Assembly: GCA_012798135.1 (NCBI GenBank)
Contig: JAAZNU010000146.1
Coordinates: 1-17,327, forward strand
Direction of reading: 5' to 3'
Source: Veillonellaceae bacterium
GTDB taxonomy: Bacteria; Bacillota_C; Negativicutes; UBA1444
Length of the DNA stretch: 17,327 bases
In this document: positions 6,809 to 14,919 of the stretch, piece by piece
Numbering within the stretch: position 1 is the stretch's first letter
Layout: every line of letters begins with the position of its first letter
The notes under the pieces: generated by a model
Seen by the model: the letters and a program-made list of their open reading frames with translations, nothing else
What the model was told of the DNA's origin: nothing
Databases searched by the model: none
Program-made: the position numbers and the translations under genes

Positions 6809-6849
6809 CGGTTCTTCACACGCTAGTGCGTGCTGGGGCTACTTGAGGA

Positions 6850-8169
6850 TCAGTAGTCGAAGATGTCCGAGATGGCCTCGGTGACAGCCTTGCTCATCGA
6901 GCCGGGGCCACCGAAGGTCACAACCATCTGTCCGTTGTCGACGTTGTCGGCAAGGTAAGCGGCAGTGACCGGGGTGAGGGCGTCCGGCGCCGAAAGGAGC
7001 AGCGGGCCGTCAGCGTTCGCGATGTAGGCCGAGGCCACAACCGCGTCGGGGTAGTTCATGCCAGAGACAACCGCGAAGAACGACGGGTCACCGAAGGTGC
7101 CCTCGGCCGCCAGGGTCGCAGTCTCGTACCGGTCCGCACCGTCGTACGCCTCGACGAAACGGATGTCGTTGGCCACGAGCGCACGGTGTGCCGGACCACC
7201 AACCGCGAACGTCTCGGTGGTGTTGACGTCCCACCAGAACTCAGTGTCCGCAACCCAGTCGTTCAGGTCGACGAGGAAGTCCTCGGTGAACCCACGGCTG
7301 TCCATCGCCTCGCCCTTGGTGAGGAGCACGACACCATCGTTCGCGGCAGCGGCTGCACCGGCGGCGAGAGCGTCCGGGAAGTTGATGCCGGTCGTGATGT
7401 AGGGGTTCACGTTGAAGCTGTCCGCGCCAGATTCGATCCCGTAGAAGTCAACGGTCACCTTCGCGATGTTGACGGCGGTCTCGTAGCGGTCGATGCCCTG
7501 GTAGCGAAGCGTGTTGCTCCAGACGAACGGGGCAGCAATCACGTCATCGATCGCTTCTTCAACATCGGCTGAGAGGGCGTTGGTGCCACCGAGGATGTGG
7601 ACCGTCACCATGTTACGGCCCTGGGCGAGACGCGCGATCTCGTCCGCGTTGCGCGGGTCGAGCTCGTCCGTCGGGTTGATCAGCACGGGGGCGTCCAGGA
7701 CGTCCGCGAGCGGGGTGGCCGCGAGCGCGTCGGAGTAGTCATCCGAACGGGCGACCACGATGTCGATACCGGAGTAACGGTCCGGGCCCTTGACGACGGT
7801 GCACTCAACCGTGTCGGACCAGTCATTCCATGTGCCGAGGGCGTTAACCTCAATCACGGTACCGAGCGGGAGCCACGCGCGGCGACCTTCGTACTGCGGT
7901 GCAGTGGCAAAGCCGCCGGAGCACTGGAAAATGTTCTCGCCTTCGACCCTCCAGCCCCAGTCAGAGCGGGTCTGGGCGGCCTCGATGGCAGTGCCGATGC
8001 GGTCGCGGTCAGCGATACGGATGACCGACGCGCTCTCCACCTCGGCGATGCCAGGAATGAGGGGCAGGTCGGGGTCGACTACTTCTGCGCTCGCCATGGG
8101 GGCGAGGGTGAGAGTCATGGCGGCGGCGGCGAGGGCCCCCAGCGCACCACGGTGGGTAATTTTGCTCAT
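6850..8169 (-). CDS. Divergent CWB2 secreted protein, acidic, with insertion in first repeat
   Basis: Start ATG 8169 (MSKITHRGAL) has AAGGAGG nine bases upstream and opens a clear signal peptide (hydrophobic 9-25, cleavage after ASA at 26-28), giving 439 residues; the longer in-frame start at 8403 is discarded. Three diverged CWB2 repeats follow. The first begins RIADRDRIGTAIEAAQ (51-66) but resumes its core only at IDIVVARSDDYSDALA (135-150). Between them lies an extra segment of about 65 residues with many Trp and two Cys (83, 123). Repeat two is about 222-326 and carries a long linker rich in Trp and Asp (304-320). Repeat three is about 339-435. The protein ends with that repeat and lacks the terminal Cys pair of its relatives. 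It is strongly acidic, and codon use is very biased to C-ending codons, which with the strong RBS and its own terminator suggests high expression. Confidence 0.9.
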   Translation of the reverse strand: MSKITHRGALGALAAAAMTLTLAPMASAEVVDPDLPLIPGIAEVESASVIRIADRDRIGTAIEAAQTRSDWGWRVEGENIFQCSGGFATAPQYEGRRAWLPLGTVIEVNALGTWNDWSDTVECTVVKGPDRYSGIDIVVARSDDYSDALAATPLADVLDAPVLINPTDELDPRNADEIARLAQGRNMVTVHILGGTNALSADVEEAIDDVIAAPFVWSNTLRYQGIDRYETAVNIAKVTVDFYGIESGADSFNVNPYITTGINFPDALAAGAAAAANDGVVLLTKGEAMDSRGFTEDFLVDLNDWVADTEFWWDVNTTETFAVGGPAHRALVANDIRFVEAYDGADRYETATLAAEGTFGDPSFFAVVSGMNYPDAVVASAYIANADGPLLLSAPDALTPVTAAYLADNVDNGQMVVTFGGPGSMSKAVTEAISDIFDY

Positions 8170-8450
8170 TCGAGCAGTCCTCCTTGTCAGGATGTGGATA
8201 CTCCGTACCCCCACTATAGCGGCTTGCGCCAGTGCACTGACCGCGTTGCATTCAGGAGTACTTCTCCGACTGTATGGGTCATGTCGTGAAGATGCAAGCA
8301 CATGAGCAACCGTTGCCGCGCACACTGGATGTCCGGTGATGGTGGGCCTGCGTGACCAAGCTCCTGCTGGCGCAACGAAACGTTGCCACTTCGAGGTTTC
8401 CAAGCCCCCTGTTGGGTTTCCCGCAGGCGTACAGCGTCGTCAAACCTTCG
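8170..8450. promoter_or_regulatory. Promoter-bearing intergenic region upstream of the acidic CWB2 gene
   Basis: On the minus strand a good -10 candidate, TATAGT (8218-8213), lies about 45 bases before the ATG at 8169, giving a leader of about 35-40 bases that contains the AAGGAGG site. No clear -35 is seen at 17-18 bases. Two short palindromes, GCAACCGTTGC (8307-8317) and GCAACG-AAA-CGTTGC (8372-8386), share the half-site GCAAC/GTTGC and could be operator sites. The second could alternatively be a weak terminator for the flippase gene that ends at 8451. No coding potential was recognised here. Confidence 0.4.
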
Positions 8451-9902
8451 TCACAGTTCAGTAACGCTCCCTCCGTGAGCATCTCGTCGGCTGGCCCGCG
8501 AGCGGCGCCGCTGTGAAAACAGCCTGGCAAATAAACCCCATGTGATGAGGAACACCGCCGTGGCGCCCAACGACCACGTCCACTCTGTGAGACGGGCGCC
8601 CGCCGCGAGCGTGGCGGCCACGGAGAGGACCGCCGCGACGAGGGCGAGAGTGAGGGGGCACCAGCGGTGCCCGTCGCGCCGCCACACGTAGGCAAAGGGC
8701 AGGCCCGCGGTCACGGCAGAGCCGGCCAGATACCCCACAGCCACGCCCAGGATTCCCCGCGAACCCACGAGCGCCCCGATGGTCCCCATGCCGACCACGA
8801 GCCCACCCCAGGACATCAACGCGGAGGCCCGGACGCCCCGCGGGCCGCGCACGTTGATCGAGTTGACGGCCGCGACCGGAATCGTGGTGAGCAGCACCGC
8901 CAGCAGGAGCACCCGCAACGCCGGCACGGCGTCCCGGTACTCCGTGCCGAACACCAGCACCATGAGTGGCTCGGCGAGCAGCGCCACCGAGCCGAAGGCT
9001 GGCACCATCACGAGCACGAGCCCCCGGGTCACACGGTCCGTGATCGCGCGTGTGACAGTCTCGTCCCCGCGACCGTGCTGGCGGGCCATCTCCGGGAACA
9101 GCGCCATGGAGAGCGCGCGGGCCACCATCGACATGGGGGTGGCGAGGGAGATCGCGGCGGCGTAGAGTCCGGCCGCCCGGCCCGCCTCCACGGCGGCGGC
9201 GATCACCATGGAGAGCTGCAGGAGCCCCGAGGAGGCGAGGGTGCCCGCCACGCCCCAGACCACGAAGGTGCCGAGTTCGGCTCGCTCCCGCGCGCCGAGG
9301 CGGCCCGGCTCGCGAGCGGGCCGCAGCCAGACGCCGGCCGCGTACAGGCCATAGCCCGTCACGAGGGGTGCGAGGTAGAGGCCCGGCAGCTGGACGAGTA
9401 GCACCGCGACGAGGAGTCCCACCATGATGGCGGCGGCGGCCGCCTCCCACCATGTCGCACGGGCTATCTGCCCGCGGCCGAAGCGGATGCCACGGGCGAG
9501 TTGGTAGGCGGAGAACGCAACCACGAGAGCGGCCACCCAAGCGGAGTCCACCACCGACACGTCGAGGACGAGGCGGGCCACGGCGGCCACGGCGACGGCA
9601 AGCACAACGGTGATCGCCGCCGTCGTCCGGGTGAGGTGCCGCTCATAGGCAGCGGCGCGCCCGGGCTCTCCAGCGCCCAGCGAGCGTGCGACGAACAGAG
9701 ATGCGGATTGGCCGGCGGCGGACGGCCAGAGCAGGCTCGCGGTGGTGGCAAGCGAGAGGGAGCCGCGAATCAACCCCAGGGCGTCAGGGCCGCTGATCCT
9801 GCCAACGAGTAGGGAGACAACGAACTGCGCACCCCCGGAGAGGAGGATGCCCAAAGTTGACAGCCCAGTATCACGGGCCAGTCCCGGACGCCGCTCAGTC
9901 AC
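8451..9902 (-). CDS. Wzx-like polysaccharide flippase (MOP/MVF superfamily)
   Basis: The 483-residue protein is strongly hydrophobic, with roughly 12-14 membrane segments, and opens with LSTLGILLSGGAQFVVSLLV and VGRISGPDALGLIRG. That is the pattern of the first helix of Polysacc_synt/oligosaccharide flippases, where a G-x-x-x-x-G loop follows helix one. The later FGTEYRDAVPALRVLLLAV block matches the conserved segment ahead of the second half. Such proteins move lipid-linked oligosaccharides across the membrane for O-antigen, capsule, teichuronic or similar polymers. The GTG start (9902) overlaps the stop of the upstream glycosyltransferase in a GTGA arrangement, with no good RBS, so translation is probably coupled and the two likely act on the same glycan. 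The C-terminus is a basic cytoplasmic tail. MurJ is an alternative, but the length and partner gene favour a Wzx role. Confidence 0.9.
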   Translation of the reverse strand: MTERRPGLARDTGLSTLGILLSGGAQFVVSLLVGRISGPDALGLIRGSLSLATTASLLWPSAAGQSASLFVARSLGAGEPGRAAAYERHLTRTTAAITVVLAVAVAAVARLVLDVSVVDSAWVAALVVAFSAYQLARGIRFGRGQIARATWWEAAAAAIMVGLLVAVLLVQLPGLYLAPLVTGYGLYAAGVWLRPAREPGRLGARERAELGTFVVWGVAGTLASSGLLQLSMVIAAAVEAGRAAGLYAAAISLATPMSMVARALSMALFPEMARQHGRGDETVTRAITDRVTRGLVLVMVPAFGSVALLAEPLMVLVFGTEYRDAVPALRVLLLAVLLTTIPVAAVNSINVRGPRGVRASALMSWGGLVVGMGTIGALVGSRGILGVAVGYLAGSAVTAGLPFAYVWRRDGHRWCPLTLALVAAVLSVAATLAAGARLTEWTWSLGATAVFLITWGLFARLFSQRRRSRASRRDAHGGSVTEL

Positions 9903-11035
9903 GGAGAACGGCTGGATTTGCGGGCGCGGTCAGCCCACTGCTCGAGCAGCTCCACGAACTCGTGGCCGTCTCGGTTCCAGTCGTGGGCCGCAGCGGCCGA
10001 ATAGGCGTTGGCCGCCAAGCGCTCCCGCTCGCCGCGGTCGGCGTCGAGGCACCGGATGGACTCGATGACGGCGCCGACATCGCCGAAGGCCACAACCAGA
10101 CCCGAGTCGGTGGACTCAACGAGCTCCCTGGACGCCGCGTTCGGCGTGGTGATGGAAGGCACGGCGTGCGCCATGTATTCCATCACCTTGGTGGGTTGGG
10201 AGTGCTGGTAGTTCGGCTCGTCGTGCAGCAGGCTGAGCCCCGCGAGTGCGCCGGGGAGACGGGCAAGCGCAAGGTCGTTTGGGACGAAGCCGCGGTAGTG
10301 CAAGTTGGGGAGCCGGGCCGCCGCGGCCCGGATGGCGTCCTCGACGTCGGCCTTCGCGTTGCCGATGAGCTCCACAGTCACGCCGGGAAGAGCCGCGGCG
10401 ATCTCGATCAGTTCCTGGGCACCTCGGGCCCACGTGAGGCTCCCGATGTAGATGACGCGCGGCTGGTCCTCCGCCGGCCATGGGCCGCCCGGACGTAGGC
10501 GGACCGAATTCGGCACCACGGGGTGGCGGCGGCGGAACCTCCCTTGATAGGCCGTTTCGGCGAGGAGCAATTCGAAGGCATGCTCAGCGACGAGCTCGGT
10601 GCCGTGGATGAGACCGGCCACAGCCCATCGAAGTGCCCCGGGAAGCGGAAGCATGGCCACCTGTGCAGGCACATCCTCGTGAACGTCCCAGACGGCCACC
10701 GGACGAGGCCACCTGGAGGGCAGCCGCGCAGCGGCGAGAGCAGGCAGCAACTCGGGATCGTGGACGAGGATCACGTCCTGCTTGGCCCGTTCCCGGAGAA
10801 CGAGACGGAAGGCGGCCAGCACGGCGGGGATGCGGCGTAACAGGTTGCCCTCGGAACGGGGGACGTTCTTGGTTCGGGGCTCGCGGGGCGGGATGCAGCC
10901 AAAGGCCTCGAACGGGGCCGCGTAGGTGACGTGGTGGCCGTGCTCGCAGAGGGCCGCGATCTCGCGGTGGAGAATGCGGGCGTCCCCGGGCGGGTGGGCG
11001 ACCGTCACCACCAGGACGCGCGCCATCCGTGCCAT
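9899..11035 (-). CDS. GT4 family glycosyltransferase (GT-B fold), coupled to flippase
   Basis: This is a retaining GT4-type enzyme that would add a sugar from a nucleotide donor to a growing lipid-linked glycan in the cytoplasm. From ATG 11035 (MARMARVLVV) it has 378 residues. The N-domain opens with VLVVTVAHPPGDARILHRE and holds HDPELLPALAA (92-102) and VWDVHEDVP (115-123), a pattern of WbuB-like GT4 enzymes. The C-domain shows VIYIGSLTWARG (194-205), PNLHYRGFVP (243-252) and the donor-site motif KVMEYMAHAVPSITTPNAASRELVE (283-307) with the E-x7-E spacing region. A second ATG at 11026 is possible; neither start has a strong RBS. A longer frame to 11107 lacks support. The stop overlaps the flippase start by 4 bases, so the two genes form an operon. 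Sugar specificity is unknown. Confidence 0.92.
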   Translation of the reverse strand: MARMARVLVVTVAHPPGDARILHREIAALCEHGHHVTYAAPFEAFGCIPPREPRTKNVPRSEGNLLRRIPAVLAAFRLVLRERAKQDVILVHDPELLPALAAARLPSRWPRPVAVWDVHEDVPAQVAMLPLPGALRWAVAGLIHGTELVAEHAFELLLAETAYQGRFRRRHPVVPNSVRLRPGGPWPAEDQPRVIYIGSLTWARGAQELIEIAAALPGVTVELIGNAKADVEDAIRAAAARLPNLHYRGFVPNDLALARLPGALAGLSLLHDEPNYQHSQPTKVMEYMAHAVPSITTPNAASRELVESTDSGLVVAFGDVGAVIESIRCLDADRGERERLAANAYSAAAAHDWNRDGHEFVELLEQWADRARKSSRSP

Positions 11036-11429
11036 CTGTCGAACATGTCGCGATTGTACAGGTGAACGGTTCCGGCTCAGGTGCCGGTCGGTTCTGTTGT
11101 GCAACAACGGTCCACGTCAGCAGATCTCTGCAAAGGTTGGCAACCCTGATTGGTGCGCGCGGTTCAAGCGCGAGAGCAGCTTTGGCTGAACCGAAAGCTG
11201 GGGTTCGATCCACATAGATCGAACCCCAAGCAATCGCCACATCCAGCGGAGTCACCGTGGCATTCGAACAACCGAAGCGTCCGAGTGTAACAGGCTGAAC
11301 ACACTCTACCCCACATCCGCAGTTCTGTGCAGGGCGAGTTTTCGTGGGCATCCTAACATGGAGCAGCACTACGGTAGCTGTTGCTCCACTCGGGGCATTC
11401 CCCACTTGGTCCACACCGTACCGTGGCGG
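11036..11429. other. Intergenic region between amidase and glycosyltransferase genes
   Basis: About 390 bases with no protein-like frame. It contains a 12-bp hairpin at 11199-11228, listed separately. On the minus strand TACAAT (11058-11053) resembles a -10 box 17 bases before the ATG at 11035; a transcript from it would have an almost absent leader, which would fit the missing RBS, but no good -35 is visible. The 200 bases between the amidase stop and the hairpin show nothing I can name. Confidence 0.45.
11199..11228 (-). terminator. Hairpin terminator downstream of the CWB2-amidase gene
   Basis: TGGGGTTCGATC (11199-11210) pairs perfectly over 12 bp with GATCGAACCCCA (11217-11228), with a 6-base loop. 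On the minus strand it is followed by GCTTTCGGTT, a modest T-rich tail. It sits about 200 bases after the amidase stop and before the next gene on the same strand, so termination is the most economical reading. A regulatory hairpin is the alternative. Confidence 0.65.
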
Positions 11430-13520
11430 TCAGCAGTCGCGACCAGGTGCTCCGTCGGACACGGCGCTGGAGCCACCGATCACGAATTCCACTGTGGGGT
11501 CCAACTCACTCAGGAGGTCCTTGATAGTCAAGGGGGCGCACGAGGTCTTCACGATGAGTACGGGCGCACCCTTCTCCGCCGCCGCAGAACTCGCGCTCAG
11601 AGCGTCCGGCCACGTGACTCCTGTGGCGTGGAACACCCCACTCGTGCTGTCCCACAACCGCTCCACCAGCAGGGCCGACGTCGCGTACCGGTCCACGCCC
11701 CCAACCCGCTCGAGCGTGGCCCCCGGAAGGAGTTCGGCGATCTCGGCGAGTACGCCGTCCCCGACCGCGGCCTCTCCGCCAACCACGACAACACGGTTCG
11801 GTGCCAGCCGCTCGAGTTCAAACACTGTCGCCTCGGCCACGCCATCCTTCTTGACAAGGAGAAGGGGTGCCGTCTCCTCGGCCGCCGCGGCTGCCGCACC
11901 GAGTGCGTCGGGAGCCGACTGACCAGACGCGAGGTACACGGTTTCTGCGCCCTCCCCCCAGGATTGGAGGCTCAAGAGCGCCGCGGTCTCGTAGCGGTCG
12001 ACGCCCGCGACGACCTCGACAGTCTCGGCAAGCTCCCCGAGTTCAGCGAGGGCTGCGCCGGAGACGGCCGCCTCTCCCCCGAGGACCCTGATGGTGGCAG
12101 GCTGCATGCGTTCAAGCTCTGCGGCCACGGCTTCCGGAACCCCGTCGGGACGGACGAGCAGAACGGGTGAACTCGTGAGTGCTGCGGCGGGTGAAGCGGC
12201 GAGGGCGTCAGCATACTCGAATCCCGTGGCCACGTAGACCACGTCGGGGCGACGGAAGATCCATTGCGAGGTCGCCGCCGACGTGGCGAACCTGTCGGAC
12301 CCGGCGAGTCTCACCGAGTGGGGGTCGGACTGGACGTAGTCCGGCATGGTGGGATACAGCTGGTCGATCAGATCCCGGAGCTCGTCCATCCGTTCATAGA
12401 AGACCTGCCCGGGACACGCCGTGAGGGCGACATCGCGGTGCCCGATCACCTTCTCCGCCAATTCCTCGCCCTCGAGCCCGAACGTTGGACCGTCCGGTGT
12501 GATGCCATGGACGGCGAACTTCCACGCCGTCATCTGGGCCATCGCCCGCATCGCCACGTCCGGCACCTCCACCGTGGAATAGTCCCCCATGAGTGAGATC
12601 CCGAACATCGTGCTGTTCATGCCCGAGGCATGTGCTCCGATGACCGGGTGGGTGACACCACCGAAGCGCCCCTCCCAGATCCGTCCGAACTTGTCCACGA
12701 TCGCGTTGTAGCCGATGTCCCCCCACTCCCGACTGATCGCGTGATAGCTGTAGATCCCCCGGATAATCGCCGGAACGTCCTCCGGGCCGTAGTCGTTGCG
12801 GCCTGCCGTGTGATGGATCACCGCGCCGGTCACCTCGCCGAGCTCGGGCCGCCAGGTGCGGATCGTCTCGTCCGCCCCCCAGTCCGCGCGGCTGTAGACC
12901 TGCGGGACGCCGGTCAGCAGGGTGGCAACGGCAAGGGGGGACGTCCCGCCTCCGATCGGTGCCGAGGCTGGAACGGTTGGCGCGTCGTCATCGGCGTCGC
13001 TGCGGCCGGGATCGACGACGTGGACGCGGGCGTCCTGGGGAACCTCGCCGAACGGGGCGGTCACCTCCACCTCTACCCTGGTGGCCTCGAGCACCGCGAC
13101 CGGCTCGGTGCCACCGCGAGCCCCGCCCCCAGCCTCGGACTCGTCGAACTCCATCTCCAACCACACGGTCCAGAGGCCACTCTCCAGGGTCCGCATCCGA
13201 ACCGTCAGGCCGTCCGGTTCCGATGCCTGCGCCCAAGTAACCCCGATGACGGCGAGTGCAGGGACGTCGGCGCTGACGACGACCCGGTCGAGTCCTTCGG
13301 GTGCATCAGCTGGTGCTGCGGCGGCAGCTACGGCGACGACGTCGGTCTGTGCCTCGACGGGCACCGCGTCCGCGAGTGACTGCTCGATCGGTGCGATGGC
13401 GCCCGATCCCGCCTCGGATGCCGGATCGGATTCCACGGATCCGGTGGCCGCTGCGGGTGGGCCACCGGTCAGGAGGAGTGCAAGGAGTGCGGCCACCACC
13501 GTGGTAGCAGTCGTGCGCAT
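11430..13520 (-). CDS. N-acetylmuramoyl-L-alanine amidase (Amidase_2/PGRP fold) with three CWB2 repeats
   Basis: ATG 13520 (MRTTATTVVA) has AGGAGG eight bases upstream and starts a signal peptide (hydrophobic 8-18, cleavage around 24-26); the 696-residue protein is exported. Residues 27-205 are an acidic, low-complexity-flanked region with a beta-rich middle (76-170) seen ahead of the amidase in actinobacterial PGRP-type enzymes. The catalytic domain (about 206-390) has VYSRADWGAD, AVIHHTAG, GRIWEGR, GAHASGMNS and VIGHRDVALTACPG. The expected zinc ligands are His236, His361 and Cys369. It should cleave the bond between N-acetylmuramic acid and L-alanine in peptidoglycan. Three CWB2 repeats (about 402-498, 503-597, 605-696) form the wall anchor, and the final residue is Cys696. 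The role is likely wall remodelling or cell separation while bound to a wall polymer. It is monocistronic, with a hairpin downstream. Confidence 0.95.
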   Translation of the reverse strand: MRTTATTVVAALLALLLTGGPPAAATGSVESDPASEAGSGAIAPIEQSLADAVPVEAQTDVVAVAAAAAPADAPEGLDRVVVSADVPALAVIGVTWAQASEPDGLTVRMRTLESGLWTVWLEMEFDESEAGGGARGGTEPVAVLEATRVEVEVTAPFGEVPQDARVHVVDPGRSDADDDAPTVPASAPIGGGTSPLAVATLLTGVPQVYSRADWGADETIRTWRPELGEVTGAVIHHTAGRNDYGPEDVPAIIRGIYSYHAISREWGDIGYNAIVDKFGRIWEGRFGGVTHPVIGAHASGMNSTMFGISLMGDYSTVEVPDVAMRAMAQMTAWKFAVHGITPDGPTFGLEGEELAEKVIGHRDVALTACPGQVFYERMDELRDLIDQLYPTMPDYVQSDPHSVRLAGSDRFATSAATSQWIFRRPDVVYVATGFEYADALAASPAAALTSSPVLLVRPDGVPEAVAAELERMQPATIRVLGGEAAVSGAALAELGELAETVEVVAGVDRYETAALLSLQSWGEGAETVYLASGQSAPDALGAAAAAAEETAPLLLVKKDGVAEATVFELERLAPNRVVVVGGEAAVGDGVLAEIAELLPGATLERVGGVDRYATSALLVERLWDSTSGVFHATGVTWPDALSASSAAAEKGAPVLIVKTSCAPLTIKDLLSELDPTVEFVIGGSSAVSDGAPGRDC

Positions 13521-13731
13521 GAGAAGTTCCTCCTGAATGGCACCAGTGTGATTAGAGTGACACATGGGCTAGGTGATACGTCAAGACGGCTGCCATGTCC
13601 CCGTGCAGTGTGACACCCCGAACAGCGTGGCCAACCGTGGCGCCCGACCAGCGGGCGGCGTCGTGGAACAGGTCACGGTGGATCGGATGTGGCTCTTGGT
13701 GGTCGCCGGCGCGTGGCCGCAGGCCAGCTCA

Positions 13732-13772
13732 CAAGTGACCACGATTCGTGCAATTTGGATTCGTGCCACTTG
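13732..13772. repeat. Structured repeat at the glycosyltransferase stop codon
   Basis: CAAGTG-AC-CACGA on the left can pair with TCGTG-C-CACTTG on the right, and the interior carries a direct repeat GATTCGTGC (13743-13751, again from about 13758). The element ends next to the stop of the minus-strand glycosyltransferase (13775-13773) and lies about 210 bases upstream of the amidase start. It could terminate the first or regulate the second. No T-tract follows. Confidence 0.4.
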
Positions 13773-14855
13773 TTAATGCCGCCTGCTGTCCATGATGCGT
13801 TCGTACAGCTGGACCAGCCGGTCAACGGCGCGCTCCACTCCGTGCTCCGATGCGACCCAGAGGCGGCGCGTCTTCACCTCCTCAGCGAGCGCGGGGACTT
13901 CGAGCGTGCGAAGGACTATCTCGCCGATCGAGCTTCCGAGTTCGTCCACCTCGTGCGGACTCAGCGGTGGAGTGCGGGAGGTCTCCCGGTCCTGGGGGGG
14001 GAGTGCGTGCGCCTCCCCCAGCGCGAGCCCCCCTGCGACGGGAGGGACTGGCGCACCGTCATTATACCACACCGGGTTGAGTGGTGCGACCACGGGGACG
14101 CCGATGCCGAGCGCCTCAAGTTCGCTCACCGCGAGCATGCCAGTGGGCTGCCCCACGGCAACGTGGGCGGTCGAGAGCAGCTGCTGAAAGCCGACGTGCG
14201 GCAGTCGCTCCACGAGGCGGACACCGGCGGTGCGCGCGGCGGGGGCACCCTCACCCCAGTTGATGCCCACAAGGTCCACGTCCTGTCCGCACCAGTCCCG
14301 CAGGTGACGCACCACGGCGAGCTGAACATCCAAGCCCTTCACCGCGGACCATCGCGACGGAAATACCACTCGCGGCCGAACAGCTGGCCCCCATGGGGGT
14401 AGAGCGGCAGTGTCGATTGGACTGGGCAGAAGTTCGGCGCCGTCCCGGCGGACGTGGGGAGCGAGGTCCGGCGTCGAGTAGAGGACAGCAGCGGCACGGT
14501 CGATCGCGCGGCGCACCTGCGGACCGAGGCGCGGATCATACTGGTGAGTGCGCGCATCGGTGCCGTGGAGGTGGAGCACGTAGGGACGGGGTAACCAGCC
14601 GGTATGGCGCTCCACGCTGGCCACGTGAACATGAAGTAGGTCAGCATGCGCGGCGGCAAGTGCGAGGCGCGCCTCCCAGGCGAGACCGCGGGCGCCCCGG
14701 CGCACGAAGCGATCAAACCCCCGCCAACTCGGCTCTGTAACGGCCAGTTGGAGATAACCCCAAGGAAGGCCCCGCCGGCGCGCCTCGGCAAGCAACACCG
14801 TCGTCGTGAAGGCTGCGTCATTGACGTGGAGCGCTCGGATTGGCGCTGCGCTCAT
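13773..14855 (-). CDS. GT4-like glycosyltransferase with an internal C8 tract
   Basis: The 360-residue protein has a GT-B layout. The N-domain has LHVNDAAFTTTVLLAEARRRG, HADLLHVHVASVE (70-82) and PYVLHLHGTDAR (91-102), the H-G-x-D motif typical of GT4. The C-domain has RPRVVFPSRWSAVKGLD (160-176), LPHVGFQQLLSTAHVAVGQ (218-236) and the donor-site segment GMLAVSELEALGIGVPVVAP (239-258). ATG 14855 is chosen; GGGAG lies about 12 bases upstream, which is weak. It is 65 bases downstream of the Excalibur-CWB2 gene and could share its transcript. A run of eight C on the coding strand (14001-13994) encodes Leu-Pro-Pro-Gln near residue 286; slippage there would alter the C-terminal fifth. No signal peptide. 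The donor and acceptor are unknown. Confidence 0.88.
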   Translation of the reverse strand: MSAAPIRALHVNDAAFTTTVLLAEARRRGLPWGYLQLAVTEPSWRGFDRFVRRGARGLAWEARLALAAAHADLLHVHVASVERHTGWLPRPYVLHLHGTDARTHQYDPRLGPQVRRAIDRAAAVLYSTPDLAPHVRRDGAELLPSPIDTAALPPWGPAVRPRVVFPSRWSAVKGLDVQLAVVRHLRDWCGQDVDLVGINWGEGAPAARTAGVRLVERLPHVGFQQLLSTAHVAVGQPTGMLAVSELEALGIGVPVVAPLNPVWYNDGAPVPPVAGGLALGEAHALPPQDRETSRTPPLSPHEVDELGSSIGEIVLRTLEVPALAEEVKTRRLWVASEHGVERAVDRLVQLYERIMDSRRH

Positions 14856-14919
14856 GGGCTGTCGCTACTCCCGACCGCCGCAGCGCAAGCGGCATATTCA
14901 GTCATGCGTGCCCCGTGGG

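Noticed and set aside
5460..6884. Long plus-strand open frame of 474 codons opposite a CWB2 gene
   Set aside because: It is antisense to a gene with signal peptide, RBS and clear CWB2 repeats; its translation is Arg/Gly-rich with no family signature. Long antisense frames are normal in high-GC coding DNA.
7597..8289. Plus-strand frame of 230 codons opposite the acidic CWB2 gene
   Set aside because: It mirrors codons of the real gene, has no RBS or recognisable domain, and runs past the start of that gene into the promoter region.
8170..8403. Upstream start (8403) for the acidic CWB2 protein
   Set aside because: It would bury the signal peptide behind 78 residues and cross the probable promoter; ATG 8169 has a strong RBS.
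8458..9540. Second minus-strand frame of 360 codons within the flippase gene
   Set aside because: Its translation is Gly/Arg/Ala/Pro-rich with no membrane segments, while the overlapping frame is a convincing multi-spanning flippase.
11360..11387. GGAGCA...TGCTCC inverted repeat near the amidase 3' end
   Set aside because: Only 6 bp with a 16-base spacer and mismatches inside; likely chance.
11358..12170. Plus-strand frame of 270 codons opposite the amidase
   Set aside because: It shadows the CWB2 repeats of the amidase gene and has no domain signature.
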